DNA of 64,000 nt from Trichomonas vaginalis G3. Its lineage: Eukaryota; Parabasalia; Trichomonadida; Trichomonadidae. Position numbers and translations under genes: made by a program. Below the pieces are notes generated by a model. The model searched no databases. It saw nothing but the letters and a program-made list of their open reading frames with translations, and was not told the origin of the DNA. Where the stretch lies: positions 14,132,205-14,196,204 of the forward strand of contig NC_067206.1 in assembly GCF_026262505.1 (NCBI RefSeq), read 5' to 3'. Positions 29,996-39,187 of the stretch are shown one piece after another (positions within the stretch are counted from its first letter, which is position 1; each line of letters opens with the position of its first letter).

Positions 29996-30328
29996 ATGAC
30001 TGATCCTTCAGAAACACAGCTTCTTAAAGAGCAAAATGATTACTGCGATAAGGTAAAAGCAATATATGATGATTGGGAAAAGGACTTAACTGAAAACGAA
30101 CAGCTTTGTGCTGAATTAGAAAAAAGAATTTTTAATCTTAAGTCTTTACAAGGAAATGAAGAAGAATATCATGAGAAAGTTGCAAAGTTATATGAAAATC
30201 TTAAGCTCAAAGTTGAACAAAAAGAAAAAGAAGTTCGACAATTTCTAGATCCTTCTCAGAACTCGCTGTTACTGCTAGTTAAATTGGAAAATAAGCAAAA
30301 TGAATTACAAAAACAATCTGTTAATTAA
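29996..30328 (+). CDS. Small coiled-coil protein
   Basis: 110 residues from ATG 29996 (MTDPSETQLLKEQND); the frame is open further upstream, but that part overlaps the neighbouring gene's coding sequence on the other strand. Nearly the whole protein is heptad-patterned and charged (KAIYDDWEKDLTENEQLCAELEKR, KLYENLKLKVEQKEKEVRQF). The dimensions fit a subunit of a cytoskeletal or kinetochore-type complex, but no family is recognised. It shares a promoter with the minus-strand gene. Confidence 0.75.
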   Translation: MTDPSETQLLKEQNDYCDKVKAIYDDWEKDLTENEQLCAELEKRIFNLKSLQGNEEEYHEKVAKLYENLKLKVEQKEKEVRQFLDPSQNSLLLLVKLENKQNELQKQSVN

Positions 30329-30635
30329 GTATATGCAAATTTATTTTTTTATTGTTTAGAAAATTGATATTACAATGATGCTTTGTTATAAATAAATGAT
30401 ATAGAATGACTACAAATAAATAGTTTTTTCTTTTTAGATATTCTAAATTGGATTGCAATAATTTGCTTATTAAATGGTTGAAGAGCAAACGATATGCTTA
30501 ATGCAACCCTTACATCAAACTCTAGAGTTTATAATGTTCTTATTGGAGTAGGTAACAAAAGTGGGGTGTGAATATTTTTTGTAAACTGTCAAATTATTAT
30601 TTTTGACAATTTAAACTGATGTGATTCCAACCAAA
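30329..30635. other. Intergenic spacer with a hairpin
   Basis: About 300 AT-rich bases. TGTCAAATTATTATTTTTGACA at about 30590-30611 is a hairpin with seven-base arms, directly before the GC-rich segment at 30636. No gene is supported. Confidence 0.5.
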
Positions 30636-30795
30636 AGAAACTTGGGGCTGTGGTGTAACGCACCAGGACCCGAGGCTTCCGAGAGGGAATACCGCCTAAT
30701 AATATTCAATACTATTTTCCACCTTTCGTCCAACTTAAATAATTTATTTAGAAACAATAAAACAAAATGGATAAAAATAAATAATGACAGAGTGG
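30636..30795 (+). ncRNA. Candidate structured non-coding RNA, family unknown
   Basis: A short GC-rich island in AT-rich DNA. It folds as two adjacent hairpins: GGGCT..GGTG/CACC..AG..CCC around TAACG, then GGCTTCC/GGAA..GCC around GAGAG. Motifs GAAACTTGGGGCTG, TAACGC, AATACCGCC and a downstream GACAGAGTGG occur in the order of RNase P conserved regions, but agreement is loose and the spacing is short. The strand is assumed. It is not a tRNA or 5S rRNA by the features visible. Confidence 0.35.
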
Positions 30796-30942
30796 AATTT
30801 TGATATAACATATTAATGTGAAAAATATTGGATATTAACATTTAGGTAGCTCATACATATGAGTAGTATCTATTTTTGGAGAAAACTTAAAAAGTTAAAG
30901 CTATTATTTACTAATGATAACAAAAATTAAAAGATTATTTGT

Positions 30943-31230
30943 ATGTTTCTGCAATGTATGCGTTGGAACAGTTCAGTTTCCGAAGATTTACAAAAGGAAC
31001 ATATACCCGAATGCAGACCATTTAAAAAGTTACAAAATGAAAAAAATGATCTTCATAAATCAATGACTCTGACAGAAATATACAATAAGGCAATGGCAAA
31101 ATTTTCTGAAGACAACGGCACTTTTCAGCAGATTAAAAAATTTATGACAGAACTTGCTGTTGGTACTGATGAAAACCCATTAATTAAAGATTCATTGGTC
31201 AGGGAAGTTTATAATAAGTCCAGAAAATAA
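30943..31230 (+). CDS. Small hypothetical protein
   Basis: 95 residues from ATG 30943, or 90 from a second ATG. Composition is protein-like, with helical segments (MTLTEIYNKAMAKFSED, FQQIKKFMTELAVG) and a basic end (VREVYNKSRK). No recognised domain. It stands alone between the RNA candidate and a transposon. The stop is followed by TTTCTTTTTATAGC; a clear initiator is not seen. Confidence 0.45.
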   Translation: MFLQCMRWNSSVSEDLQKEHIPECRPFKKLQNEKNDLHKSMTLTEIYNKAMAKFSEDNGTFQQIKKFMTELAVGTDENPLIKDSLVREVYNKSRK

Positions 31231-32099
31231 TTTCTTTTTATAGCTAAAATAAAAGGATAAGATATATAGGGAACCGTGTGCGCTTAAAGATTACTATTAT
31301 CTGGAAAATAACAACTTTAGGTATATACTGGCGCTACCAGAAACTGGGACGATCTTTAAATTCAATGGTCAATTTAAAGGAAGTATTCAATTTTTTGCTC
31401 AATTTAAACCAATGAATGAGAAAAACTTTGAGTTTAGGGCTAATGAAGGTTTTTACAACGTAGATAGATAGACAAACGTATATGTCATCATTTCTATGAG
31501 TATGGTAGATTTCTATAAAAAGTGAGTGCAATATCACATTGCATTTCGAAACATGAGAGAAATAAGCATATATATATATACGTTATTACATATATATCTG
31601 TATGCTATTCTATATTATTACAATGTTAAAATAAGAAAAACTCTAAGTGTCTCATTTGAAATATAATCTATTTTATTTTTATATAACAATTATCAATGAG
31701 AATGTAAATTATATTTGATTAGACGATAAATGATGAATAGGCTTAATTATTTATGATTAGACATGTGTTAATAGAAAAATTTGTTAACATTTATGAAGAT
31801 AATGTGTTTTGATTGAGATTACATTTGTTATGAGTGAAAGATTGCTATTATATTGGATTTATATGTGTAAATCAGGAAAAACTCGCACTTTTTCCAAAGA
31901 ATTTTGAAACATTGGATTTCAATTCAAGAAAGGAGTTTACTAATGCAGGGTATTATTCCTTTACCATGTATTTTTAAACCCATTTCTTATAAAACCTTGC
32001 TCCAATAAATTATAAATACCACATTCTTCTTCTATACGAAGATCTAGCCTTATAAGAGGCCAGAATCTGCAAATACTCCCTTCTCTACAGATTATGATC

Positions 32100-32400
32100 C
32101 AATGTAACACAGAAAGCCTAGAAGGAAGCCCTTTCTCAAGGTTAAGACTTCCTTCCTGGCTTTCTGATACTGGATGGAGTGGTGTTTGGCTTCCATTGCA
32201 ACTCCTTCCAAGAAGATCAAATGATTACACAAAAGTCATGGCAATGCATTCTAACACTATAAATACAATTGCCGTGGCCTACAATTGCGAGTGCCTGCTG
32301 CTTCAGCAGAGATTTGCAGCAGACACTCGCAATGTTAACCAAAATTCGCCTGAAAGTTAGAAAATGGGCTTTTTCTCAAGGTCAAAGTCCATTTCCTAAC
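32100..32400. repeat. Cluster of stem-loops inside the MULE-like element
   Basis: Consecutive hairpins: GAAAGCC..GAAGGAAG with CTTCCTTC..GGCTTTC (about 32110-32165); GGATGGAGT with ACTCCTTCC (32172-32210); CATGGCAAT with ATTGCCGTG (32237-32278); TGCGAGTG..CTGCTGC with GCAGCAG..CACTCGCA (32286-32331); GAAAGTTAG..AATGG with CCATTT..CTAACTTTC (32352-32402). The first and last share the loop TTTCTCAAGGT(T/C)AA. The plus-strand frame across this region is an artefact. Confidence 0.75.
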
Positions 32401-32826
32401 TTTCTTATATTAAAATGAGCATTTTGACAGATTATTATTTTTTATTCCGGCATCATCAGCTTGTCCTTATTAGCTTATCATTTTCAGCTTATACTTATAA
32501 ATTCTAAAACAATGATTATTGAATTCACGAAATAGCACATCACATTAAGAGATATTATTTACTAACTTTTTCAATAATTAAAAATATCAATGATACTTAA
32601 GTGTCATCACATACAACACATTCTTGTGATCATCATAATATAGATTATAGAATATTGCATAATAATCCAAATTCAATTTCAATATTAAAGTGTACTATCC
32701 ATTATCTCTTAAGATCATAACATACTCAATGAGTACTGATCATATACTATTGATCAAGCCTTTAAAACAAACTACATATATGATTGCTTTAAATTGACCA
32801 AAAAATTGAATTCTTCCTTTAAATTG

Positions 32827-33101
32827 GGTTTTACATGGGGTGCAAAAAATGCGCAAAAACGATTATTTAAAATTGAATCTGCGCATATTTTGCGCATTTG
32901 AAAAAGTTTGGAGTTGACTATTATAAATAATCAAAACCATTAATAAAGTATAGCCACAATTGCATATGTATATAATATTAAAGAAAAAATGCTTACATCT
33001 TTTGACTACTTTACGCGGATATATTTTTAAACACACAAATAATGCGCAGTTTGAATGTAAAATAATCGTTTTTGCGTATTTTTTGCACTTGTAGGAAAAC
33101 C
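32827..33101. mobile_element. Nested foldback element with 10-bp target duplication
   Basis: CTTTAAATTG is duplicated at 32817-32826 and 33102-33111. The 275-bp insert is an imperfect palindrome: the left arm GGTTTTACATGGGGTGCAAA to CTGCGCAT is matched by the right arm ATGCGCAG to TGCACTTGTAGGAAAACC. It is inserted exactly in the right inverted end of the MULE-like element, so it is younger than that element. Confidence 0.85.
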
Positions 33102-33196
33102 CTTTAAATTGACCATTCAATTTAAAGTTCGTCCCACCAGAAACTAAAGTGCTCCTCACAGGTGCAAGAAGCAACTCATAAATATCGGAAAAGTGT

Positions 33197-33275
33197 AATT
33201 CTCTAGTATATTATTATTTTTGCTTTTAATACCGAATAGCCGTTTGAGACAAAAACAATGGTATGCTAGAGAATT
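33197..33275 (+). repeat. Hairpin with conserved loop, copy 1
   Basis: AATTCTCTAG at the left pairs with CTAGAGAATT at the right and the stem continues through TTATTATTTTTG/CAAAAACAATG. The loop is TAATACCGAATAGCCGTTT. It is preceded by AAGTGTAATT. The same loop and preceding motif occur at 58162 with a different stem sequence that still pairs. Confidence 0.75.
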
Positions 33276-33413
33276 TTGATTCTTTTTGATTTCAAATTTT
33301 GATAGTAAAAAGTTATTATAGTCACATAATAAAATATACTTCCAAAGTTTGGTCTCTCAAAAGGCTGTGAAAAAAAGATCTGAAATTACCTTTATAAAAT
33401 AACAATATAACTT

Positions 33414-35747
33414 TTATTTATTACTTCTAATCATTACTTTCTGAGCCATGATTGAATTATGTAATAACACAAATTCACGAGGAACTTGCTTCCAAAAGAC
33501 ATCAGACATAATTCTTTCGTCTGGATACTCAATTGCAGCTGCAGAGTCAATGCTTCCATTGAATCTTTTGTTGTATGTTTCAACAAACACCTTAATCTTT
33601 GAAGATTTGCTACAAAATACGCTATTCCAGTCAAATGAATGAGGTCTTGTATCAGGTATGCTCCAATAAAGCATCTCGAAGTCAAGTATAAGATCAGCAA
33701 GCAAAGATGGTATCTCTGCAATGCGAATTAGATAATAACAAAAAATATTCTCATCAATAAGCATCTGTTTCTTCTTTTCCGAGAGAGCAAGAAGTAGCAT
33801 GATGGATGCTGTGATAAATTCAATCTGGTTGTATGTCGTTTTCTCTACAAATTCATTCAAAATTCCAACAACAATTTCGAATAAATTTGAATCACTAATT
33901 TTCTCAAAAGTGACGTTTCTCAGGCCAACTGCGAAAGCAATGAGAAATCTTATAGCCATCCTTGAAACTATATCGTAATCACCGCCGCTTTCAAGTTCGT
34001 GGACAAGATCAGTCATATAATCAAGAAATGCGCTAAATATCATATTCCCAGGGTCATTTATACACATGGATTCCATTAATTTGCAGGCAATTGTGTAGGA
34101 AATGATATTCTCACGCTTTATTATGTCGCAAAAAACGCCAACCATGATTGAACATGGTTGAAAATTCAACTTATGAATTAAATACGCACGAACAATGGCC
34201 AAATTTGGATCAGAGCTGTACCTTATGGATAACTTCATTCCTTCATTGTTCATAAAGGCAACACCTGCATTCAATTGGCGTAATAAAGCGTCTTGTATCG
34301 CAAATCTATCAGGAGTAATGTTTGCGCTGAATACAAAGTTAATAGCATTCATAGAAAACTCAAATAAAATGTTTCTGAAGATATCGTACTTCTTATCATT
34401 AGTAATTCCCGATAAAATACCATAAAATAAGAGAAAACATCCCGAAATCAGGGATATTGTCATTGGATTCATACGAGCTTGAGTATTCTTTGAGAGATTT
34501 ATCAATTCTATCAAGGATTGATAAAATTCATCTGATGAATTCAAAATTATTTGAGCGAAATTCAATAATTCCAATGATTTGAGCTTGAGTAAGACACAAA
34601 TTGTTGTAAACAACCGCTGGTTTATCTCCGGATCTTCGTATTTCCTTGAAATGAGACTTAAATCTAATTCTTTCCATTCTGAGAACGCTCTTAACGCCAA
34701 AAGTGTTTCGGAATCATAGTAATCGCGTAGTGAATATACTTCTTGTGATATAAATGCTCCTTTCTCTGAAACAAGTGAATAAAATTCTAAAGTTGTATTA
34801 TAAATCAAAATTTGCTTAATTATTGAAGCTCCTGTCTTGCATCTGAGTTTGTATAAGAAATTCGTTCCGTATTTCCAAAATTTTCGTATAGAAAGAAGTA
34901 ATAAAAGATAATGGCAAAAACAACCTCGAAAAACGTCTCCTGATGAAAGAAATTTCGATAGAAACACTATGGTTTCCAAATCTATGTCTTGAGAATTCAA
35001 TATGTTGTGAATAATTTGACGAATTATTGAAAAAATTTTGACAAACAAAATATCATTGATATTTTGAGAATTTTCTAGTAAAAGAGCGTAAAGCGAAGGT
35101 TGGAATATAATTTCTGATGAGATTTGTTCGATGTTTTCATAGTCACTCGTATTAAAATTCGGAAAAACAATTGCTTGAACTAAATTTAACGAACAAGAGG
35201 GATTGTTCAGGAAGTATTTGTAAAGGCAACTCGATGCTTGCTCGGGAAGGTCAATTAACTCGTTTCTTGAATCAATTATAAAAATTGAAGAATTTTGGAA
35301 GAGAAGGATATGACAAATTACTGAAATTTTTTCGAATTTGTGAACAAATGTTGAGTTTGGATATTTCTTTATCAATGGCTCAACAACATTGAGGATTGTT
35401 TGCAGAATAATTATGTCTGGAAGGGTCAAAACAAGAATATTAATAAAGCTTGAAAGAAAATGTGTAACAAGATGTGTAGAAATACTCATTTCTTGAGTAT
35501 TTTTGTATTCTTCTTTCAAAAAATCTTCAAACCATATAAATATTGATCTATAAAATGCATCTGATGAAGGATCGAATTGATCTATTGCGATTTTTAAGGC
35601 ACGAAGTTGCATTTTGAAGATTTTTAAAGATGAATTTAAAGTTTTATCATCTTGTTCCTTAATGTCAAATGTGTCGGTGGGATTGACTTCAAATTCCAAA
35701 ACCATTTTAAGAAATGTTTTATCTTGTTCACTGGGAAATTGTTTCAT
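33414..35747 (-). CDS. Large helical-repeat protein, unrecognised
   Basis: 777 residues. The protein is almost entirely alpha-helical by pattern, with leucine- and phenylalanine-rich helices throughout and no signal peptide or clear membrane anchor. This suits a long alpha-solenoid of HEAT type (for example LVTHFLSSFINILVLTLPDI, IEFITASIMLLLALSEKK). Such proteins act as scaffolds in traffic, nuclear transport or kinase complexes. No signature residues allow a closer name. A clean TCACTTTT initiator upstream supports an expressed gene. Confidence 0.78.
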   Translation of the reverse strand: MKQFPSEQDKTFLKMVLEFEVNPTDTFDIKEQDDKTLNSSLKIFKMQLRALKIAIDQFDPSSDAFYRSIFIWFEDFLKEEYKNTQEMSISTHLVTHFLSSFINILVLTLPDIIILQTILNVVEPLIKKYPNSTFVHKFEKISVICHILLFQNSSIFIIDSRNELIDLPEQASSCLYKYFLNNPSCSLNLVQAIVFPNFNTSDYENIEQISSEIIFQPSLYALLLENSQNINDILFVKIFSIIRQIIHNILNSQDIDLETIVFLSKFLSSGDVFRGCFCHYLLLLLSIRKFWKYGTNFLYKLRCKTGASIIKQILIYNTTLEFYSLVSEKGAFISQEVYSLRDYYDSETLLALRAFSEWKELDLSLISRKYEDPEINQRLFTTICVLLKLKSLELLNFAQIILNSSDEFYQSLIELINLSKNTQARMNPMTISLISGCFLLFYGILSGITNDKKYDIFRNILFEFSMNAINFVFSANITPDRFAIQDALLRQLNAGVAFMNNEGMKLSIRYSSDPNLAIVRAYLIHKLNFQPCSIMVGVFCDIIKRENIISYTIACKLMESMCINDPGNMIFSAFLDYMTDLVHELESGGDYDIVSRMAIRFLIAFAVGLRNVTFEKISDSNLFEIVVGILNEFVEKTTYNQIEFITASIMLLLALSEKKKQMLIDENIFCYYLIRIAEIPSLLADLILDFEMLYWSIPDTRPHSFDWNSVFCSKSSKIKVFVETYNKRFNGSIDSAAAIEYPDERIMSDVFWKQVPREFVLLHNSIMAQKVMIRSNK

Positions 35748-35756
35748 AAAAAAAAG

Positions 35757-35764
35757 AAAAGTGA
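35757..35764 (-). promoter_or_regulatory. Putative initiator of 777-residue gene
   Basis: On the minus strand TCACTTTT, followed by a pyrimidine/T run and the ATG at 35745-35747. Confidence 0.55.
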
Positions 35765-35769
35765 CAACT

Positions 35770-36020
35770 TATAAAGAATTCTATTTATTAGAAATAAGTC
35801 ATCTTAAATATGTTGGAGCTGATAAATATGCATGTATTTACTCCACTCATTTATGCAGCACAATATGATCATCTTTCAGTTGTTATATATCTTATATCAA
35901 TTGGAAATGATTAAGAAGCAAAGGGAAATGATGGAGAGACTAAGAGCAAAGAGTTCTAAAAATATGAGTGCTTTTCTCAGGCTAGAAATGGTAACACCAC
36001 ACTTGCTTATTGAGTGACAA
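35770..36020 (+). pseudogene. Ankyrin-repeat gene fragment
   Basis: The plus strand encodes HLKYVGADKYACIYST, TPLIYAAQYDHLSVVIYLIS and EAKGNDGET, which are pieces of one to two ankyrin repeats in two frames with a stop between them. It has no start or cap. It is probably a relic of the same ankyrin family as the gene at 13695, in opposite orientation to the decayed gene at 36395. Confidence 0.65.
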
Positions 36021-36394
36021 AACTGAATAGAGAATGATTATTCTAAAATAGTATCTATTGATTATGAAGCGCTTATAGAATTAAGAACGCATTATATAGA
36101 GGACAACACCCACACTTTTAACTTTATGAATCTACAATAAATTAGCATCCTATATTTATATTTTTTATGACTTAATTTTGATAGTTTTCGTTCAGATATT
36201 TTATAAGATTATATTAATAGTAATGCTTCATATCATATATCTTAAAGGTGCACTCACGCTCGAATGACATGACATTCAATTAAGTTGTTCAAAACTAATT
36301 TTCATTGATAGTTCAGCTTGTTCTCAGAAATTGAAATTACAGATGGGCGTAAGTGCAGCGTTAAATTTTATACACATTTACTTATTGCGTAAAA
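36021..36394. other. Spacer with no feature seen
   Basis: About 370 AT-rich bases between two ankyrin relics; no frame or repeat is supported. Confidence 0.5.
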
Positions 36395-37380
36395 TCAGTA
36401 TCGTGAATCTGCAATTATTTTTTGCTGCAATATGAAGAGAAGTTTGTCCATCTTCACCTTTTTCCTTGATATTTGCGCCATGTGAAAGAAGAAGATTAAC
36501 TGGTTCTCAGCTATCATATTTTGCTGCAATATTAAGAGCAGTTTGTCCAATATTATCTTTCTCATTGATATTTGCATCATGCGAAATAAGATGTTTGGCT
36601 GTTTCTTTCCTATTATTTTTGATGCAATATGAAGAGCTGTTTGACCATTTTCACATTTTTTCATTGATATTTGCATAATGTCATAAGAAATGCTCACAAT
36701 GGGATGGAATATTGAACATCATTGAATACAACTATTTAATTATAAATTATTAATATGAAGTGTTTATTCTTAAATTATGCAGATACTGCAATATCTTGAT
36801 TCAATAGAGAATCTTATAGCTCAAAAGAGAATTATTTGAGTTCCTTGCACCATGTTCAACTAAGAAATTGTATATATCTGTTGAATTTTCTTTTATTGCA
36901 ATGCTAAGAGGGCATTCATCAATATTGAGAGGATAATATAAAACAATGACAAATATGAAAAGAATAATAATTTCATAAATCAATGATATATATGAAAAGA
37001 AAGAAAATTCTATAAAAGAATGATAAATATGAAAAGAATGAGAATTTCATAAAATAATGATAAATATGAAGAGAAAGAGAATTTCATAAATCAATGATAA
37101 TTATGAAAAGAAAGATAATAGCATAAAACAATGATAATTATGAAAAGAAAGAGAATAAAATAAAACAGTGATAAATATGAAAAGAAAGAAAAATTCATAA
37201 AACAAAGAAAAATATGAAAAGAAAGAGAACAAGTGTCATGTTAACATCAGAACCATGTTCAACCAATAATTTGACGATTTCTATTGAATTTGCTTTGATT
37301 GCAATACTAAGAGGACATTCATTAACATTGAGAGGATTTCATAAAACAAAGATAAATATGACAAGAAAAAGAATCCAATA
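36395..37380 (-). pseudogene. 3' part of decayed ankyrin gene with ~34-bp tandem repeats
   Basis: Minus-strand ankyrin pieces are spread over several frames: GQTALHIASK and related repeats at 36395-36697, ECPLSIAIKENSTDIYNFLVEHGA near 36850-36920, and a further piece near 37235-37340. Between them the unit ATAAAACAATGATAAATATG plus AAAAGAAAGAGAAT repeats with small changes (about 36940-37230 and 37340-37380). The Polinton is inserted in this repeat tract, and the rest of the gene resumes at 54421. Confidence 0.75.
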
Positions 37381-37386
37381 AAACAA
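37381..37386. repeat. Left target-site duplication of Polinton
   Basis: AAACAA, matched exactly at 54415-54420. Six bases is the usual Maverick/Polinton duplication length. Confidence 0.9.
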
Positions 37387-37687
37387 AGTAGTATATGTTG
37401 ACGGGTTTTGTGACTTTTTTTGTAAACGTAAGAATTCATACATTTTTGAGCGATTTTGTATCATTTTTTTTTACATATGAAGTAAAAAATGTATGATTTT
37501 TACGGTTTTTATTCTTACGTTTTTGAATAAATCAAGATTTAAAAATTTTCAGAATCGTAAGAAATTTTCACTAAACCCATACATAATGAAATAAAAAAAA
37601 ATAAAAAAAATAAAAAAATAAACTTTAAAAATTCATGTCTTACATTTTTTGAATAATTTATTTTTTTAATTCGTAAGAAAATGAGTG
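37387..37687 (+). repeat. Left terminal inverted repeat of Polinton
   Basis: Matches 54112-54414 in reverse complement almost base for base, up to and including the start codon of the first gene (ATGAGTG). The copies differ by a two-base length change in a T run near the tip and a change next to the start codon. The near identity argues for recent arrival or ongoing end homogenisation. Confidence 0.92.
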
Positions 37688-38160
37688 GATCAAGATTCGT
37701 AACCGTCAATCAATTAATGGATGTTCTTTCACCAATTCTTGAAAATGTTAAACAAGTAGATGTTTATTTCGATGATTATGTAGAAAGTATATATTATAAA
37801 GGTAAGTTTAATATTAAACCTATTGCTTTTGCATTTGATAATAAATTAATTGAAAATGCAAAAATTTGGGAATTAATTCCAGATATTGAATTTATAACAA
37901 ATATTAATGATAAATGGTTTAAACGAATTCCAACCACAAAAGTTCTTTGTAAATTAATGATCAAAACTGAGGAAAAAGAATTTAACGGGTTTAAATATCA
38001 TCCAAATAAAGTTTCAGAACTAGAAAATGAAAAACTTCAGAAAAAATTAAACGATAGACTTTCAAATGATCGTATTGAAAAAATAAATAAACTAGCAGAA
38101 GTTGCATTTAATAATGAAATATTTGATGAATATAACCTTGAACTCAGTGATGGACTTTAA
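37681..38160 (+). CDS. Polinton part: unknown protein at left end
   Basis: 159 residues, starting inside the left inverted repeat. It is a mixed alpha/beta protein with no motif I recognise (VTVNQLMDVLSPILENVKQV, FYIPDIEF-type middle, Lys/Glu-rich end). It shares its first bases and promoter sequence with the gene at the opposite end. The final codons overlap a GGACTTTAAGTCC palindrome. The function is unknown. Confidence 0.6.
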   Translation: MSGSRFVTVNQLMDVLSPILENVKQVDVYFDDYVESIYYKGKFNIKPIAFAFDNKLIENAKIWELIPDIEFITNINDKWFKRIPTTKVLCKLMIKTEEKEFNGFKYHPNKVSELENEKLQKKLNDRLSNDRIEKINKLAEVAFNNEIFDEYNLELSDGL

Positions 38161-38170
38161 GTCCTGGGCT

Positions 38171-38582
38171 TTAAGGACCCGGGCTCAACGAGTCATGATT
38201 TATGAAATCAATTATTTGATTCATTCTTTCTTCAATAATTTCTATTCTTTTTGTTAAATCATCTATTTTCATTAATGAGGTGATTCTTGATTGAGGAATA
38301 GATTTTAAACTAACAACACCTTTTATTTTTGAAATTTTGAATCCATGACCCTCCGGGTCTTGGACTCTGTCCTCAACTTTAAACATTTTATTCAATTTAC
38401 ATGTTGTCAATTCTTCAAATAATTTTTTATTATTAGCATAATAGTCATTAAATTCTTCAACAGATGAAAAAATTTTTATTTCAGTAATTGGTTTAACAAC
38501 GTTTATTTTTTGTTGAACATTTTCACTTTCATTTATTTCTTCCTCTTTGTTTCATTTATTTTTAAAATCGGTTTCATTTATC
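38171..38582 (-). pseudogene. Polinton part: unknown minus-strand gene
   Basis: A small gene region convergent with the left-end gene. The translated part includes KMFKVEDRVQDPEGHGFK and a helical tail. A GACCCTCCGGGTC palindrome lies inside its frame. No family is recognised; treated as a fossil part. Confidence 0.45.
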
Positions 38583-38643
38583 ATTAAATAAAAATTAGAA
38601 TATAAGTGATGAAATATATTTTTTAATTAATATTAAATCAGAA

Positions 38644-38880
38644 ATGGCGGCAGGATTCTTTAAAAAATTATGGGATGGAATTAAGAAAGCTGCAGGTTGG
38701 GTTTTAAAAAAGGTTATTAAACCTGTTGCTAACTTTTTGGCACCAGTAGCGAAAACGGCAGGAACTATCATAGGTGGAGTATTAGGTACTAAAGCAGGTA
38801 ATCCGGCGATGGGAGCACAAGCAGGTAACGCAATTGGTGGAATAGCTGAAGGAATACTTAATAAAATAGGAGGTGGTTAG
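38644..38880 (+). CDS. Polinton part: small amphipathic Gly/Ala-rich protein
   Basis: 78 residues. An amphipathic helix (MAAGFFKKLWDGIKKAAGW) is followed by a Gly/Ala-rich membrane-active-looking stretch (TAGTIIGGVLGTKAG, MGAQAGNAIGGIAEGILNKI). Similar small proteins in adenovirus-like and other double-jelly-roll viruses act in membrane penetration or as minor capsid parts; that comparison is by character only. A diverged copy lies on the opposite strand immediately downstream. Confidence 0.6.
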   Translation: MAAGFFKKLWDGIKKAAGWVLKKVIKPVANFLAPVAKTAGTIIGGVLGTKAGNPAMGAQAGNAIGGIAEGILNKIGGG

Positions 38881-38907
38881 TGGAAAAATAAATAAATATT
38901 ATTTTTA

Positions 38908-39119
38908 TCTTAGTATCGGTTGAAGTCTTTGATAAACTTTTTCTCCTTTATTTAAAATTTCTCTTATTGGGGCAGCTTTTGGCGTTATTGATTCAGCAAC
39001 GTCACTAATTGCTTCTTTATTCTTAAATATCCAATTTGCTCCTTTCTTAATCCTTCCCAAACTTTATGCGCTCCTCTTTTTACTTTATCCCACAGTTTCT
39101 TAAAGAATCCTGCAGCCAT
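38908..39119 (-). pseudogene. Polinton part: second copy of the amphipathic protein
   Basis: Starts at 39119 with the same MAAGFFKKLWD, convergent with the copy at 38644. The downstream sequence is different and the copy looks broken. It suggests an inverted duplication within the element. Confidence 0.6.
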
Positions 39120-39187
39120 AGTTGATTATTTCATTAAATTAAAAATTCATTTTCATCTTTTAATTTTGATTTTTTATTTAATAATAA

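Larger units (their letters stand above)
31336..33145. mobile_element. MULE-like non-autonomous DNA transposon with 10-bp target duplication
   Basis: Direct repeats ACCAGAAACT at 31336-31345 and 33136-33145 flank an element of 1,790 bp (31346-33135). Its ends are inverted: GGGACGATCTTTAAATT... on the left and ...AATTTAAAGTTCGTCCC on the right, 35 bases with two differences. When the nested element at 32827-33101 is set aside, the inverted ends extend to about 65 bases (left to 31410, right resuming near 32787). A 9 to 11 base duplication with long inverted ends is the Mutator-like pattern; trichomonads are known to carry MULEs. No transposase is encoded. Confidence 0.85.

Noticed and set aside
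30636-30720. 5S rRNA because of GGGAATACCGCC
   Set aside because: Only the short 3'-like motif agrees; the internal 5S control regions and overall 120-base fold are absent.
30621-30803. 60-codon frame over the GC-rich island
   Set aside because: Paired structure explains the composition better than coding; no homology or periodicity is seen.
32094-32360. 88-codon plus-strand frame
   Set aside because: It runs straight through a cluster of hairpins in a transposon and has no protein-like pattern.
35614-35868. 84-codon plus-strand frame
   Set aside because: Mostly antisense to the 777-residue gene; only its last part matches the ankyrin fragment already listed at 35770.
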